Shown here piece after piece: positions 25,964 through 35,743 of a stretch of DNA of 64,000 nucleotides. A program made the translations under genes and the position numbers. Source of the stretch: Henriciella marina DSM 19595 (GTDB taxonomy: Bacteria; Pseudomonadota; Alphaproteobacteria; Caulobacterales; Hyphomonadaceae); the NCBI RefSeq assembly GCF_000376805.1, contig NZ_AQXT01000002.1, forward strand, positions 1,798,001 through 1,862,000. The letters are read 5' to 3'. The notes under the pieces were generated by a model. The model saw only the letters and a list, made by a program, of their open reading frames with translations, made no database searches and had not been told where the DNA came from. Within the stretch, counting starts at the first letter, position 1; each line of letters begins with the position of its first letter.

Positions 25964-28162
25964 TTACCAGATGCGGATCCGCTGTTCCGGGGGCAGGTAA
26001 AGCACGTCGGTCTCTGCCACGTCGAAGGCGTCATACCACTCATCGAAATTGCGGACGATGCCGTTGACGCGATACTCCGGCGGCGAATGCGGATCGGTCA
26101 GAAGCTGGTTGCGCTTTGCTTCGTCACGATACTTCGCGCGCCAGACCTGTCCCCAGGCCATGAAGAAGCGCTGGTCGCCGGTATAGCCATCGATCACAGG
26201 TGCCTGCTCATCATCGCTGACAGTCCCATCGCCGTTCGCATCCAGGCTGATCTGGTAAGCCCGATAGGCAAGCGACAGACCGCCAAGGTCGCCAATGTTC
26301 TCACCAAGGGTCAGGCGGCCATTTACGCATGGTTCGCCTTCTGCCAGCGGGCAGTACTGGTTGTACTGTTCGACGAGCGCCGAGGTGAGCTCATCGAATG
26401 ATGTGCGGTCGCTCTCGGTCCACCAGTTCGCGAGGACGCCGTCGCCATTATACTTGGAGCCCTGATCGTCAAAGCCATGGCCCATTTCGTGGCCGATGAC
26501 GCCGCCAATGGCGCCGTAATTGACCGCCGGGTCAGCGTCGACATTGAAGAATGGTGGCTGCAGGATGGCGGCCGGGAAGACGATCTCGTTATAGCCTGGA
26601 TTGTAATAGGCGTTCACGGTCTGAGGGGTCATGAACCACTCATTGCGATCGGGCTCTTCATTCAGACGGTCGAGATTGTCCTGAAGTGACCAGCGTGCGG
26701 CATTGACGGCGTTCTCAAACGCATTGTCCGTCATCTCTAGACCGTCATAGGTCTCGAACTTGTCTGGATAGCCGATCTTCGGATTGAACTTGTCGAGCTT
26801 TTCGCGCGCCTGTTCACGCGTTTCCGCGCCCATCCATTCGAGGTCTTCGAGATTGGCGTGCATTGCAGCGCGAAGGTTGGCGACCAGCTCGTCCATGCGC
26901 TCCTTGTTCTCTGCCGGGAAGTGACGGTCGACATAGACCTGACCGATAGCCTCGCCCAGCGTCCCCCCAACGGCGGAGACAGCCCGTTTCCAGCGCGGAC
27001 GCTGTTCAGGCTGGCCGCTGAGCGTCGTGCCGTAAAAGGCGAAGTTCGCATCATCGATTTCGGACGGCAGCACTGAGGCATAGTTCGAGATCAGGTGGGC
27101 GGCGAGATAGGCTTTCCACGTGTCGAGGTCTGCGGTGTTTGCGAGTTCAAAAGCCGCCGGGATACCGGCACCAAGCTTGTTGGCATCTTCCTGCGTCAGA
27201 CCTGCGGACGCAATTTCCTCTGCCGTCGGCGGAACTTCGGTGACCAGAAACTCCTCTTCGTCGCTCACGCCAAGCTTCTCCAGCGCTGCGGCAAGCGGGA
27301 AGTCGCCTGCGAGAGCGAGAAGCTCATCGCGGGTCAGCTTGTTGTAGGTGACTTCAGGGTTCCGGCTGACGGCCCGGTCCCAATCGGCTGCGGCAAGCTC
27401 TGTTTCGAGTGCCAGAACATCTGCGGCTTTCTGTTCAGCATCGTCATAGCCAGCCTGGTCGAGAAGGAAGGTCAGGAGCTCTTCATACTTCGTGCGGATC
27501 TCAACCGACTTCTCATCGTCTTTCAGATAATATTCGCGATCAGGCAGGCCGAGACCGCCCATCGACATCTGGAAAATATAGTCGTCAGGGTTCTTGTCAT
27601 CGACCCAGACAAAGCCATTGATCGGCGACGAAAAGCCCGGCGACATGAAGACGTCTGCCAGCGTCTCGCGATCTTCGATTGCGGCGATCCGGTCGAGATA
27701 AGGCTGCGCCGGGGCGAGACCTGCAGCCTCAATGGCGTCGGTGTTCATAAAGGCGTTGTAGAAGGCCGCGACCTTACCTTCAGGCGTATCAATCGGTGGC
27801 TCTTCCGCGGCGAGGTCTTCGATGATGAAGCGGGTTTGCTGCTCGGACTTTTCGCGCAGCAGGTCGAAAGCGCCGTAGCGGGTCTTGTCGGCAGGCAGTT
27901 CGAATTTATCGAACCAGTCCCCGCTTACATACATGAAGAAGTTGTCGCCTGGCGCAACGTCCTTGTCCATCGAGCTGGCATCGATGCCCCAGCTGCCCCA
28001 GAAGTCTGGTGAAGTCGTCTCGACCACGCGCTGAGACGTCTCGGCACCTTCAGCTGAAACCTCAGCAGACGTGTCTCCCGATGCAGGCGCGCCTTCGGCT
28101 TCCTGCGCCGCGCAGCCACCAAGAAGTGCGGCCGCTGCCACGCTCGATAAAAGCAATCTCAT
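25964..28162 (-). CDS. M13 family zinc endopeptidase (PepO/neprilysin-like), lipoprotein
   Basis: 732 residues from ATG 28162, preferred because it gives a lipoprotein signal (LLGGCAA). The N-terminal M13 domain begins around residue 45 (SWGIDASSMDKDVAPGDNFF). The zinc site is GHEMGHGFDDQG near residue 560, with the third ligand in ENIGDLGG near 620. VNAYYNPGYNEIVFPAAILQPPFF is the substrate-cleft NAYY-type block. The C-terminus ends with a short RIRIW rather than the CxxW motif of mammalian members. It would degrade peptides in the periplasm or on the outer membrane. Confidence 0.96.
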   Translation of the reverse strand: MRLLLSSVAAAALLGGCAAQEAEGAPASGDTSAEVSAEGAETSQRVVETTSPDFWGSWGIDASSMDKDVAPGDNFFMYVSGDWFDKFELPADKTRYGAFDLLREKSEQQTRFIIEDLAAEEPPIDTPEGKVAAFYNAFMNTDAIEAAGLAPAQPYLDRIAAIEDRETLADVFMSPGFSSPINGFVWVDDKNPDDYIFQMSMGGLGLPDREYYLKDDEKSVEIRTKYEELLTFLLDQAGYDDAEQKAADVLALETELAAADWDRAVSRNPEVTYNKLTRDELLALAGDFPLAAALEKLGVSDEEEFLVTEVPPTAEEIASAGLTQEDANKLGAGIPAAFELANTADLDTWKAYLAAHLISNYASVLPSEIDDANFAFYGTTLSGQPEQRPRWKRAVSAVGGTLGEAIGQVYVDRHFPAENKERMDELVANLRAAMHANLEDLEWMGAETREQAREKLDKFNPKIGYPDKFETYDGLEMTDNAFENAVNAARWSLQDNLDRLNEEPDRNEWFMTPQTVNAYYNPGYNEIVFPAAILQPPFFNVDADPAVNYGAIGGVIGHEMGHGFDDQGSKYNGDGVLANWWTESDRTSFDELTSALVEQYNQYCPLAEGEPCVNGRLTLGENIGDLGGLSLAYRAYQISLDANGDGTVSDDEQAPVIDGYTGDQRFFMAWGQVWRAKYRDEAKRNQLLTDPHSPPEYRVNGIVRNFDEWYDAFDVAETDVLYLPPEQRIRIW

Positions 28163-28245
28163 ATATCGTTCTCCGTAATGCTTCATTCCAGTATTGCACG
28201 CTGCAGGGGATAATCCAGCCGCATCAGGCGCACACCAAGGCAATT

Positions 28246-31200
28246 TTATTCTGCCGGCTGCGGCCGGTGGCCCCGGCTTGTGCCGATGAGTTCTTCCTCA
28301 TCGATATTGGCTTCGCCATCATAGCTCTCGCCGATCTGGCGATAGGGCCGACCACCCCAGGTCCAGCGGAAGATACGTCCAACTTCGCAGCCAATCGCAT
28401 AGAGCGCCGGCACCAGCAACAGAGATACAAAGAGCGCGAATGCGACGGCTGATCCGAGGGAGACGACCATCGGCTTGAGGAACTGTGCCTGCACCGACTT
28501 CTGGGCGATCATGGGCAGGATCCCGACAAAGGTCGTCACAGATGTCAGCAGAATAGGCCGGAAGCGCGAAACGCCGGCGTCCACGATGGCCTGAAGTGCC
28601 CCTGCCCCTTCTGCGCGTCGACGGTTGATATAATCGACAAGCACAAGGTTATCATTGATCACGACGCCGGCCGCAGCCCCGATCCCGAACATCGAGAACA
28701 GCGCCATTGGCACACCAAACCCAAGATGCCCAAAGACGGCCCCCGCATATCCGAACGGGATGGCAATCATAAGCAAGAGCGGTTGCGAATAGGACTGGAA
28801 GGCGATGGCCAGCAGAATATACATCGACACGAAAGCGATGATGTATAGCGAGATGATATCGCTGAAGAATTCCTGCTCGCTTTCGATATCACCAACCGCG
28901 CCGCGGGTAACCGTTGGGTACTTTTTGGCAAAGTCCGGCCAGAAATTCTGCTCCATATCGGCATTGATTGTTGCGCGCGTGCCATCGCCAACAAGGTCGG
29001 CAAAGACGGTCACCGACCTCATCCGTTCACGGCGGAGGATGCGATCAATCCCCGGTGCAAAGGAGATTTCCGCGACCTGCTCAAGCGGGATTTCACGTCC
29101 ATCGCCTGTCCGGATTCTGAGATCGCTCAGGCTGTCGATGGATTCGCGGGTTTCCTTTGGATATCGCACCATGACGCGCACATCGTCGCCATCGCGGGGC
29201 AGACGCTGGGCCTCGATGCCATAATAGGCAGCACGCACCTGTGAGGTCACGTCGCCAAGGGTCACGCCGAGCGAAGTCGCACCGGGCTTGAGGTCAATCC
29301 GGATCTCCTGCGCCGCCGAGGACAGATTATCACTGATGTCGAAGGCTTGCTCATATGTCGCCAACTGGATTTTCACATCTTCTGCGGCCCGCCGAAGAAG
29401 ATCGAGATCGTCATTGTTGATGGCATAGCGGATCGAGTTGTTGGCGTTGTTGATGGTGAACTGGAAATTCACTTCTTCGGCGTCAGGCACCTCACCAAAA
29501 TTCGCGCGGATTTCGTCAGCGATCTCTTTTGTGGAGACGCCGTCCGGGCGTTCCTGCGGCGGAAGCAGGCCAATCCATGACTGGACGTTGCCTTCGCTTG
29601 CGACGATTGAGATGTCGCTGATCATGTGGCGGTCACCGAGCTCTGGATACCGCTCATCGAACGTCTCGCGCGACTGCTCAACGGCCAGGCGAAGCTGGTC
29701 ACGCACCTGTAGTGAACGCGATTGCGGCGACCCGTCCGGCAAGTCGACACGAACCTGGACCAGGTCATCCTCGATCTGCGGCATGAAACGGAAAGGGACG
29801 ATGTTCTGCTGGACCAGAAGGACGGCGATCACGAATAGGGACGTGAAGAAAGACAGCGTCACATAGCGATACTTGACTGCGTATTCGAGAAGCGGCCGGT
29901 AGACCCGATTCGCAAAGGTGACGAGGCTGTCGGCGATACGCTGCTGAACAAGCATCAGCTTGCCGGCAGGGCCGTCGAACTTTTGCGGCTTCATGTGCGA
30001 GAGGTGCGACGGCAGGATGAACATCGACTCGATGAGGGAGAAGGCCAGCGCTGCGACGACCACATAGGTAATCTGGGCGGTGAACTGGCGCTCCGGGCCT
30101 GGAATGAAGGCCCACGGCGCAAACATGATCATTGTGGTCAGGACGCCAAACACAACGGGCTTCAGAACGAGCTGCGTGCCGATCGTGGATGCGCCCAGCC
30201 CCTGCTGCCGGCCGCTTTCGACTTCCTTGTGAATATTCTCACCCACGACGATGGCGTCATCGACGACCACACCGATCACGAGCAGAACCGCAAATAACGA
30301 CAGGAAGTTCAGAGAAACACCAAACAGCGGCAGGAGCATGATGCCGCCAGCGAATGCCGTGCCGATGCCGACCGTGACCCACAGCGCCACGACCGGACGC
30401 AGGAACAGGATCAGAATGATCATGACCAGGAACATGCCCTGAAAGGCTGCCGAGCTGATCGTGTCCATCCGGCCCTTGTAGATTTCAGACATGTCGAACA
30501 GCACGTCCATGCGCAGGCCTTCCGGCAGCGCATCCGGCCCGCGGCCGCTATTGGCCCGCTCGACGAAGTCATGGATGTTGTCGGAGTAGAGAACGATATC
30601 CATTCTCTCGGGCTGGTTGACCATGATGAAGGCCGTCGGCTCTCCATTATAGGTCGCATCGAGATCGCCATCGACGAAGCCGTCAACGACGTTGGCGACG
30701 TCGCGGATGCGGATCGTGCCAAATTCTGCGCTCTGGCGAATGACGATGTTCTCGAAATCCTCTCGCGTATCGGCGAGCTGGCGCGCCTGGATAGCGACGG
30801 TCCCCGTTTCGGTGCGGACCGTGCCGCCGGATGAGTTTATCGAAGAGCTGCGGACAGCAGCGGCAACTTCGGTGAAAGTCATGTTGTAGCGACGAAGCGC
30901 TGCCTCGGAGACCTCAATCGAAACTTCTTCGCCGAGCGTGCCCTGCACCTGAGCAAGCTCACCACCTTCAAGAAGCGCAATTTTATCGCGCATCTCTTCG
31001 GTGTAAAACTTCAATGTGCCCGGATCGACATCGCCGTGAAGAGCAAGGCCCATGAACTGATTATTGGCACTCCAGCGGCTCACCTGAGCCGGGAACGCCG
31101 ATTGCGGCAGGTTGGAGATCGTATCGACGCGGCGCTTCACCTCGTCGACGAACTCATCGACATCGGTATCGAGCTCTGTTTCGAGATTGATGTAACCAAC

Positions 31201-31464
31201 GCCTTCGCGCGCCACTCCTGTCAGCCGCTTGAGACCATCAATGTCGGCGACAACTTCTTCAAGCCGGACAACGATCTGGTCTTCGACATCCTGCGGCGAG
31301 GCGCCGGGCCACGCGATCGAGACACTGGCACCATTCCAGTCGCCAGCCGGGAACGCTTCCTTCTCCAGGCTGAGAAACCCGAAAATACCGCCGACAAAAG
31401 CAATGACCATAAGAAGGTTCGCGGCAATGCCGTTCCTGGCCCACCAGGCGACTATTCCATTCAT
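28246..31464 (-). CDS. RND efflux permease, HAE1/AcrB-like family
   Basis: 1072 residues with the 12-segment RND layout: a first membrane segment at about 10-30, a large periplasmic loop, then membrane segments with VVDDAIVVGENI in TM4 (the proton-relay Asp pair), and a repeat of the pattern in the second half. The start overlaps the adaptor gene by 4 bases (ATGA). It is the last gene of an OMF-MFP-RND operon that should pump hydrophobic compounds from the periplasm. Substrate unknown; the tail 'GEANIDEEELIGTSRG' is acidic. Confidence 0.95.
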   Translation of the reverse strand: MNGIVAWWARNGIAANLLMVIAFVGGIFGFLSLEKEAFPAGDWNGASVSIAWPGASPQDVEDQIVVRLEEVVADIDGLKRLTGVAREGVGYINLETELDTDVDEFVDEVKRRVDTISNLPQSAFPAQVSRWSANNQFMGLALHGDVDPGTLKFYTEEMRDKIALLEGGELAQVQGTLGEEVSIEVSEAALRRYNMTFTEVAAAVRSSSINSSGGTVRTETGTVAIQARQLADTREDFENIVIRQSAEFGTIRIRDVANVVDGFVDGDLDATYNGEPTAFIMVNQPERMDIVLYSDNIHDFVERANSGRGPDALPEGLRMDVLFDMSEIYKGRMDTISSAAFQGMFLVMIILILFLRPVVALWVTVGIGTAFAGGIMLLPLFGVSLNFLSLFAVLLVIGVVVDDAIVVGENIHKEVESGRQQGLGASTIGTQLVLKPVVFGVLTTMIMFAPWAFIPGPERQFTAQITYVVVAALAFSLIESMFILPSHLSHMKPQKFDGPAGKLMLVQQRIADSLVTFANRVYRPLLEYAVKYRYVTLSFFTSLFVIAVLLVQQNIVPFRFMPQIEDDLVQVRVDLPDGSPQSRSLQVRDQLRLAVEQSRETFDERYPELGDRHMISDISIVASEGNVQSWIGLLPPQERPDGVSTKEIADEIRANFGEVPDAEEVNFQFTINNANNSIRYAINNDDLDLLRRAAEDVKIQLATYEQAFDISDNLSSAAQEIRIDLKPGATSLGVTLGDVTSQVRAAYYGIEAQRLPRDGDDVRVMVRYPKETRESIDSLSDLRIRTGDGREIPLEQVAEISFAPGIDRILRRERMRSVTVFADLVGDGTRATINADMEQNFWPDFAKKYPTVTRGAVGDIESEQEFFSDIISLYIIAFVSMYILLAIAFQSYSQPLLLMIAIPFGYAGAVFGHLGFGVPMALFSMFGIGAAAGVVINDNLVLVDYINRRRAEGAGALQAIVDAGVSRFRPILLTSVTTFVGILPMIAQKSVQAQFLKPMVVSLGSAVAFALFVSLLLVPALYAIGCEVGRIFRWTWGGRPYRQIGESYDGEANIDEEELIGTSRGHRPQPAE

Positions 31465-32735
31465 TGCGAGGCCCCCTCGGTTTCACCGGCGACTTGTGCG
31501 GCGTTCTCATCTTCGGTTTCTTCGTCCGTCGCCGTCTTCCGCGGGGTCCGCGGCTCCAGCGAGCCATCCGGCATGCGCTCGACGACCTGAATGCTCATCC
31601 CGTCAAATGCGGCCTGGATCGGTGACACGATCGCGTATTCGCCGTCTTCGACGCCACTTGAGACATAGGCGCCTTCATCGGTGCTGTAGATGACGTCGAC
31701 AGTGCGGATTTCCAGCTTCCCATTCGGCCCGTCGCCGATGAAGACACGGTCAACACCGCGAAGGGCCGAGCGCGGGATACGGACGACGTCCTCGATCCGG
31801 CGGCCATCGATTTGCGCATCCACGAAAAGACCAGGCGCCATCGGGACGCCATCATCTGCGCCGGCGCCGTATGGGTCTTCCAGCTCTGCGATGACGTTGA
31901 TGAGGCGGGTTTGCGGGTTAAGCGCAGCAGATGTCCGCTTCACGCGGCCTATCCACTCACGGCGCTCACCGGCAACATTGGTCGAAAAGACGACCTGCGG
32001 GCCTGGCTGTTCTTCGGTTTCAGCAAAGGCGAGCGGCAGGCCTGTCCGGCCAAGCTCTTCATCGGAAAGCGGAAGGGACACTTCCACAACGTCTGTGGCG
32101 AATATGGTGCCGAGCGCCTGACCCGGGCTAACGAACTGGCCAAGGTCGGCGCTGCGCTCCCGCACGCGGCCCGAGAAAGGCGCGGTAATCGCGGTCCGGT
32201 TCAGCGCAAGCTGGACGTCGGCCAGTTGCGCCTTGGCCGAATTGAGGTTGGCCTCGGCTTCAGCCAGCTGAGGTTCGCGGCGGGCGAGCGGGCTGGCATC
32301 TTCAATACCGAGATCTTCAATGTCCTGTTGTGCAAGCTCAGCCTCGGCGCGCTCACGGGCCAGCGCCTGTTCAGCTGAGGCAACACCAGAGCGCGCGCGG
32401 GTCACGCCAAGCTCATAGTCTGCGGCCTCAAGGCGAACCAGGACCTGCCCCTGGCGAATGAAGCCACCGTCAACAAAGTCCGGCGAAACATAGGAGACTC
32501 GACCTGAAATCTGCGGGGCAACGACGATCTGGCGCTTGGGGCGCACTTCACCCTGAACGTTCACCTTCAGATCAAGCGCAGTCCGCTCCGCCGCTTCCGC
32601 AAAAACCGACAGGCCACGAGGCTGCTCGTCTGCCCGCTCTACTGGCGGCTTGAAAATACTTGTCAGGACAAACCCGCCGCCGACAAGGACAACGAGAACG
32701 AGGACTGGCAACACAATGGCAATGATACGCTTCAT
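31461..32735 (-). CDS. RND efflux adaptor (membrane fusion protein, HlyD-like)
   Basis: 424 residues from ATG 32735. A single N-terminal membrane anchor (about 3-22) is followed by the lipoyl/barrel-sandwich halves (VAPQISGRVSYVSPDFVDGGFIRQGQVLVRLE; TAITAPFSGRVRERSADLGQFVSPGQ), with an intervening coiled-coil hairpin (about 110-180). A beta-barrel and membrane-proximal domain follow. The acidic, Glu-rich tail is unusual. It links the RND pump to the outer-membrane channel. Confidence 0.94.
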   Translation of the reverse strand: MKRIIAIVLPVLVLVVLVGGGFVLTSIFKPPVERADEQPRGLSVFAEAAERTALDLKVNVQGEVRPKRQIVVAPQISGRVSYVSPDFVDGGFIRQGQVLVRLEAADYELGVTRARSGVASAEQALARERAEAELAQQDIEDLGIEDASPLARREPQLAEAEANLNSAKAQLADVQLALNRTAITAPFSGRVRERSADLGQFVSPGQALGTIFATDVVEVSLPLSDEELGRTGLPLAFAETEEQPGPQVVFSTNVAGERREWIGRVKRTSAALNPQTRLINVIAELEDPYGAGADDGVPMAPGLFVDAQIDGRRIEDVVRIPRSALRGVDRVFIGDGPNGKLEIRTVDVIYSTDEGAYVSSGVEDGEYAIVSPIQAAFDGMSIQVVERMPDGSLEPRTPRKTATDEETEDENAAQVAGETEGASQ

Positions 32736-32757
32736 GGGAGGTCTCTGTTTTCGACTC

Positions 32758-34182
32758 TTATATATCAGGTTCGGAGGCTTCAGGCCCCTCTGTAACCGCA
32801 CCGCCAATGGCAAGATGGAATGCGATGCGATTTGAAACGCGTGCTGACCGTGCCGCAATCAGATTACTTTCGGCATTCAGTCTACGTGTCTGGGCATCGA
32901 TCAGATTGAAAATCGACACCAGGCCGTTGGTGTACTGGCGGGTCGCGAGCGCTTCAGCTTCATTCGCTTCTTCAAGGGCGCGGCGCTGTGCATCAACCTG
33001 AGTTGCAAGGAAGTCGTCGGCGGCGAGCGCATCCTCAACTTCGCGCCACGCGACCAGGACATCGCCAGCATAGGTCGCCAGCGCACTTTTGGCCCGTGCA
33101 ATTGCAGCGTCCCGGTCAGCCCGAAGCGCGCCGCCATTGAAGACAGGTTGCGACAGGCTGGCAATCGCGTTTGCCGCGATACGAACCGGGTCGAATACAT
33201 CCGCCAGATTTGTATCGCTCGTGCTCAGCGTCCCGCTCACGCTAAGGGTCGGCAGAAGCGCGAGGCGCGCTTGTTCAGCACGAAGCCCGGTAGCGACCAG
33301 CCGTGCCTCAGAAGCGGCGATGTCAGGCCGGCGCGACAGCAGCATAATTGGCGTACCGGCCGTCTCTATCGGGGCCAGATCCGGAAAAACAGCCGGGGCT
33401 TCGATCTCATCAGCAGGGTACCGGCCGAGTAGAATCTCCAGTCGCCGGGACGCGTTGCCGAGCGCCTGCCTGCGAGCCGCAATCGCCGCTTCGGCGGTGG
33501 CGCGGGCACTGCGGGCAGTGCGGACATCCAGCGCGTTCGCAAGGCCGCGCGCAAATCTGCGTTCTGTCAACGTAACGACACGGTCGCGTGCCTCATAGGT
33601 CGCGACAGCCACCCGCTCCTGGGCAAGCGCCTCATTCAGATCAGTCCAGGCAATAGCGGTTTGCGCAGCAAGGGAGAGGCGCACAGATGCAAGGTCAGCT
33701 TCGCTGGCAGCAAGGTCAGCTTCAGCTGCATCTATAGATGCCTGAATCCGGCCCCAGAAGTCGGCTGTCCAGCTCGCATCCGCGCGCAGGCCATATGACG
33801 GATCGGTGAACCGCTCATCCAGCACTTCGCTATAGGTCGAGGTTGCGCCAACAGAGCCGCCCACCGAAACGTTGGGCAGCGAGCGACCGTAGACCGAACG
33901 CGACTGGGCACGTGCAGCTTCGACAATGAAGTACTGGGCCCGAAGATCAGGATTGGCCTGAAGCGCTTCAGCGACCAGAGCCTCCATGACGGGGTCGCCG
34001 AACTGGGCGATCCAGTTGCCTGCTGGCAACTGCCCGGAAACGCCTGACTTCGCCCAGACTTTTGGCGCATCGGGCGCAGCCGGGAACACTGCGACCGGCT
34101 CGCCGGCCAGCTCCGTCATCGTCGGGAGACTGCTGCATCCTGTCGCCAAAAACAGGGCAAGAAGTGTGCCTTGGAACTTCAT
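32758..34182 (-). CDS. RND efflux outer-membrane factor (NodT/OprM type)
   Basis: 474 residues, first gene of the operon, 22 bases before the adaptor. A lipoprotein signal (LFLATGCSSLP) is present. The two TolC-type repeats are recognisable from WIAQFGDPVMEALVAEALQANPDLRA and SRRPDIAASEARLVATGLRAEQARLALLPTL. It forms the trimeric exit duct. Upstream lies a palindrome likely to be its operator. Confidence 0.94.
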   Translation of the reverse strand: MKFQGTLLALFLATGCSSLPTMTELAGEPVAVFPAAPDAPKVWAKSGVSGQLPAGNWIAQFGDPVMEALVAEALQANPDLRAQYFIVEAARAQSRSVYGRSLPNVSVGGSVGATSTYSEVLDERFTDPSYGLRADASWTADFWGRIQASIDAAEADLAASEADLASVRLSLAAQTAIAWTDLNEALAQERVAVATYEARDRVVTLTERRFARGLANALDVRTARSARATAEAAIAARRQALGNASRRLEILLGRYPADEIEAPAVFPDLAPIETAGTPIMLLSRRPDIAASEARLVATGLRAEQARLALLPTLSVSGTLSTSDTNLADVFDPVRIAANAIASLSQPVFNGGALRADRDAAIARAKSALATYAGDVLVAWREVEDALAADDFLATQVDAQRRALEEANEAEALATRQYTNGLVSIFNLIDAQTRRLNAESNLIAARSARVSNRIAFHLAIGGAVTEGPEASEPDI

Positions 34183-34224
34183 CCGATCCTCATTCCGTTC
34201 GATCGCAGCACTTAGCAGCGACTA

Positions 34225-34237
34225 GTTGACTGTCAAC
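34225..34237. promoter_or_regulatory. Palindromic operator candidate upstream of the RND operon
   Basis: GTTGAC-T-GTCAAC is a perfect 13-base palindrome 43 bases upstream of the OMF start. TetR-family regulators of RND pumps often bind sites like this, but no regulator gene lies beside it. Confidence 0.5.
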
Positions 34238-34363
34238 AAACAATTATCGATTTTCAATATCTATCTGCAGTATGTCGGTGACAAGCAGCTTCCTAGTCCT
34301 GAATGCTGACGCAAGACAGGTTCGACACTTGCCGCACGGCGCTTTTCTTGTTCTTGGAAATCT

Positions 34364-35743
34364 ATGGCAATGCAGACTGCACACACAAAACAGAAGGCCT
34401 ACCGTCGCACCGAACGCGCACGCGACTTTCTTGTGCTTGTCGTATCGGCGAGCACCCTTCTTGGCTTGCTGGTCCTCAGCGGTGCGCTTGGCTTTTTCGA
34501 AGGCCTGACGGCCGTGATCGTTCTATGCCTTGGGGCGCTTGCCTATTTTGTCGGATCCGCGCCGCCAGACATGAGGGATAGCCCGCTTGCGCTTGAGAGC
34601 AATGGCGAGGACACGTTGAAGTCCTCGGTCCGCTCGCTCATTCATGCCCTCCCCTTTCCAGCCTGTTATATCTCCGATGAAGGACGTATCGATTCGGCCA
34701 ATCAGCGCATTACCGAGCTGTTCCGGATCAAGCAGACCGAAGGCGCCCTGAAGTCGGTTATCATCCGGCAGCCCGATGTCCTCGCCGCGACCGATCGCGT
34801 CGCCCGGACGGGCGCAAGCGAACGGGTGGAGTTCATGGCCGTGGACGGAGACGAGCTATGGCTCGCCCACCTGACGGCAGGCCCGGAGCCGGAAAGCGTG
34901 TTTATCGTCTTCGAGGACCGGACCGCCGTTCACCGCGCAGAGCGCGCGCGCGCTGACTTTCTCGCCAATGCCAGCCATGAGTTGCGCACGCCCCTGACAG
35001 CGCTTGCCGGTTTTATCGAGACCATGCGAGGGCCAGCGCGCGACGATCGGGAGTCCTGGGACGGCTTCCTGGAGATCATGCACAAACAGACCGATCGGAT
35101 GCGTCACCTGGTATCAGACCTCCTTTCTCTTTCGCGCATCGAGTTCAGCGAACATCGCGCGCCCGACACAGTCATCGCCCTCGGCGATGTGCTGAGCCAG
35201 ACCGTGATTGCCCTGCAGCCCCTGGCGGCGGAAAAGTCCATCCAGCTTTCCGTCAGCGGCCTCAGCACAGATGTCTCCGTCACCGCAAAGTGGGACGAGA
35301 TTGCGCAAGTGGTGCAAAATCTTGTCGGCAACGCGCTCAAATACTCGCCGAAGGGCGGGCGCGTTACGGTCACCATGGGGACATCTCCCAGCATGACGGA
35401 TGCGGCGATACTTGCGACCAGCCAGAACCGTGAGGCCGTTCGCTCGGTCTTGCTGCAACCGCGCGCGTCCGCAGAAGCCGCGGCCGCCTGGATCAGTGTC
35501 AGCGATTCAGGGCCGGGCATTGCGCGCCAGCATCTTTCCCGTCTCGGCGAGCGTTTTTACCGCGTCGATGAGAGCCGCGGCGGAGACATTGAGGGCACAG
35601 GCCTTGGCCTTGCAATCGTCAAACATATCATGGCGCGCCATCGCGGCGGGCTTGCAGTTGCAAGCAAGGAAAAAGAAGGTGCGAGCTTTGGCGTCTGGCT
35701 GCCGCGCCATGAGGCTGGGGTGGCTGCACCTGCGCGCAGCTGA
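34364..35743 (+). CDS. phoR: Phosphate regulon sensor histidine kinase PhoR
   Basis: 459 residues. Two membrane segments (about 20-65), a PAS-like region (PFPACYISDEGRIDSANQRI, about 90-190), the phosphoacceptor helix ANASHELRTPLTALAGFIE (His near 210), and an ATPase domain with NLVGNALKYSPKGG, DSGPGIA and GTGLGLAIVKH. PhoR phosphorylates PhoB when phosphate is scarce. Unlike the usual tight coupling, it is separated from pstC by a pseudouridine synthase gene whose start overlaps its stop by one base. Confidence 0.94.
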   Translation: MAMQTAHTKQKAYRRTERARDFLVLVVSASTLLGLLVLSGALGFFEGLTAVIVLCLGALAYFVGSAPPDMRDSPLALESNGEDTLKSSVRSLIHALPFPACYISDEGRIDSANQRITELFRIKQTEGALKSVIIRQPDVLAATDRVARTGASERVEFMAVDGDELWLAHLTAGPEPESVFIVFEDRTAVHRAERARADFLANASHELRTPLTALAGFIETMRGPARDDRESWDGFLEIMHKQTDRMRHLVSDLLSLSRIEFSEHRAPDTVIALGDVLSQTVIALQPLAAEKSIQLSVSGLSTDVSVTAKWDEIAQVVQNLVGNALKYSPKGGRVTVTMGTSPSMTDAAILATSQNREAVRSVLLQPRASAEAAAAWISVSDSGPGIARQHLSRLGERFYRVDESRGGDIEGTGLGLAIVKHIMARHRGGLAVASKEKEGASFGVWLPRHEAGVAAPARS

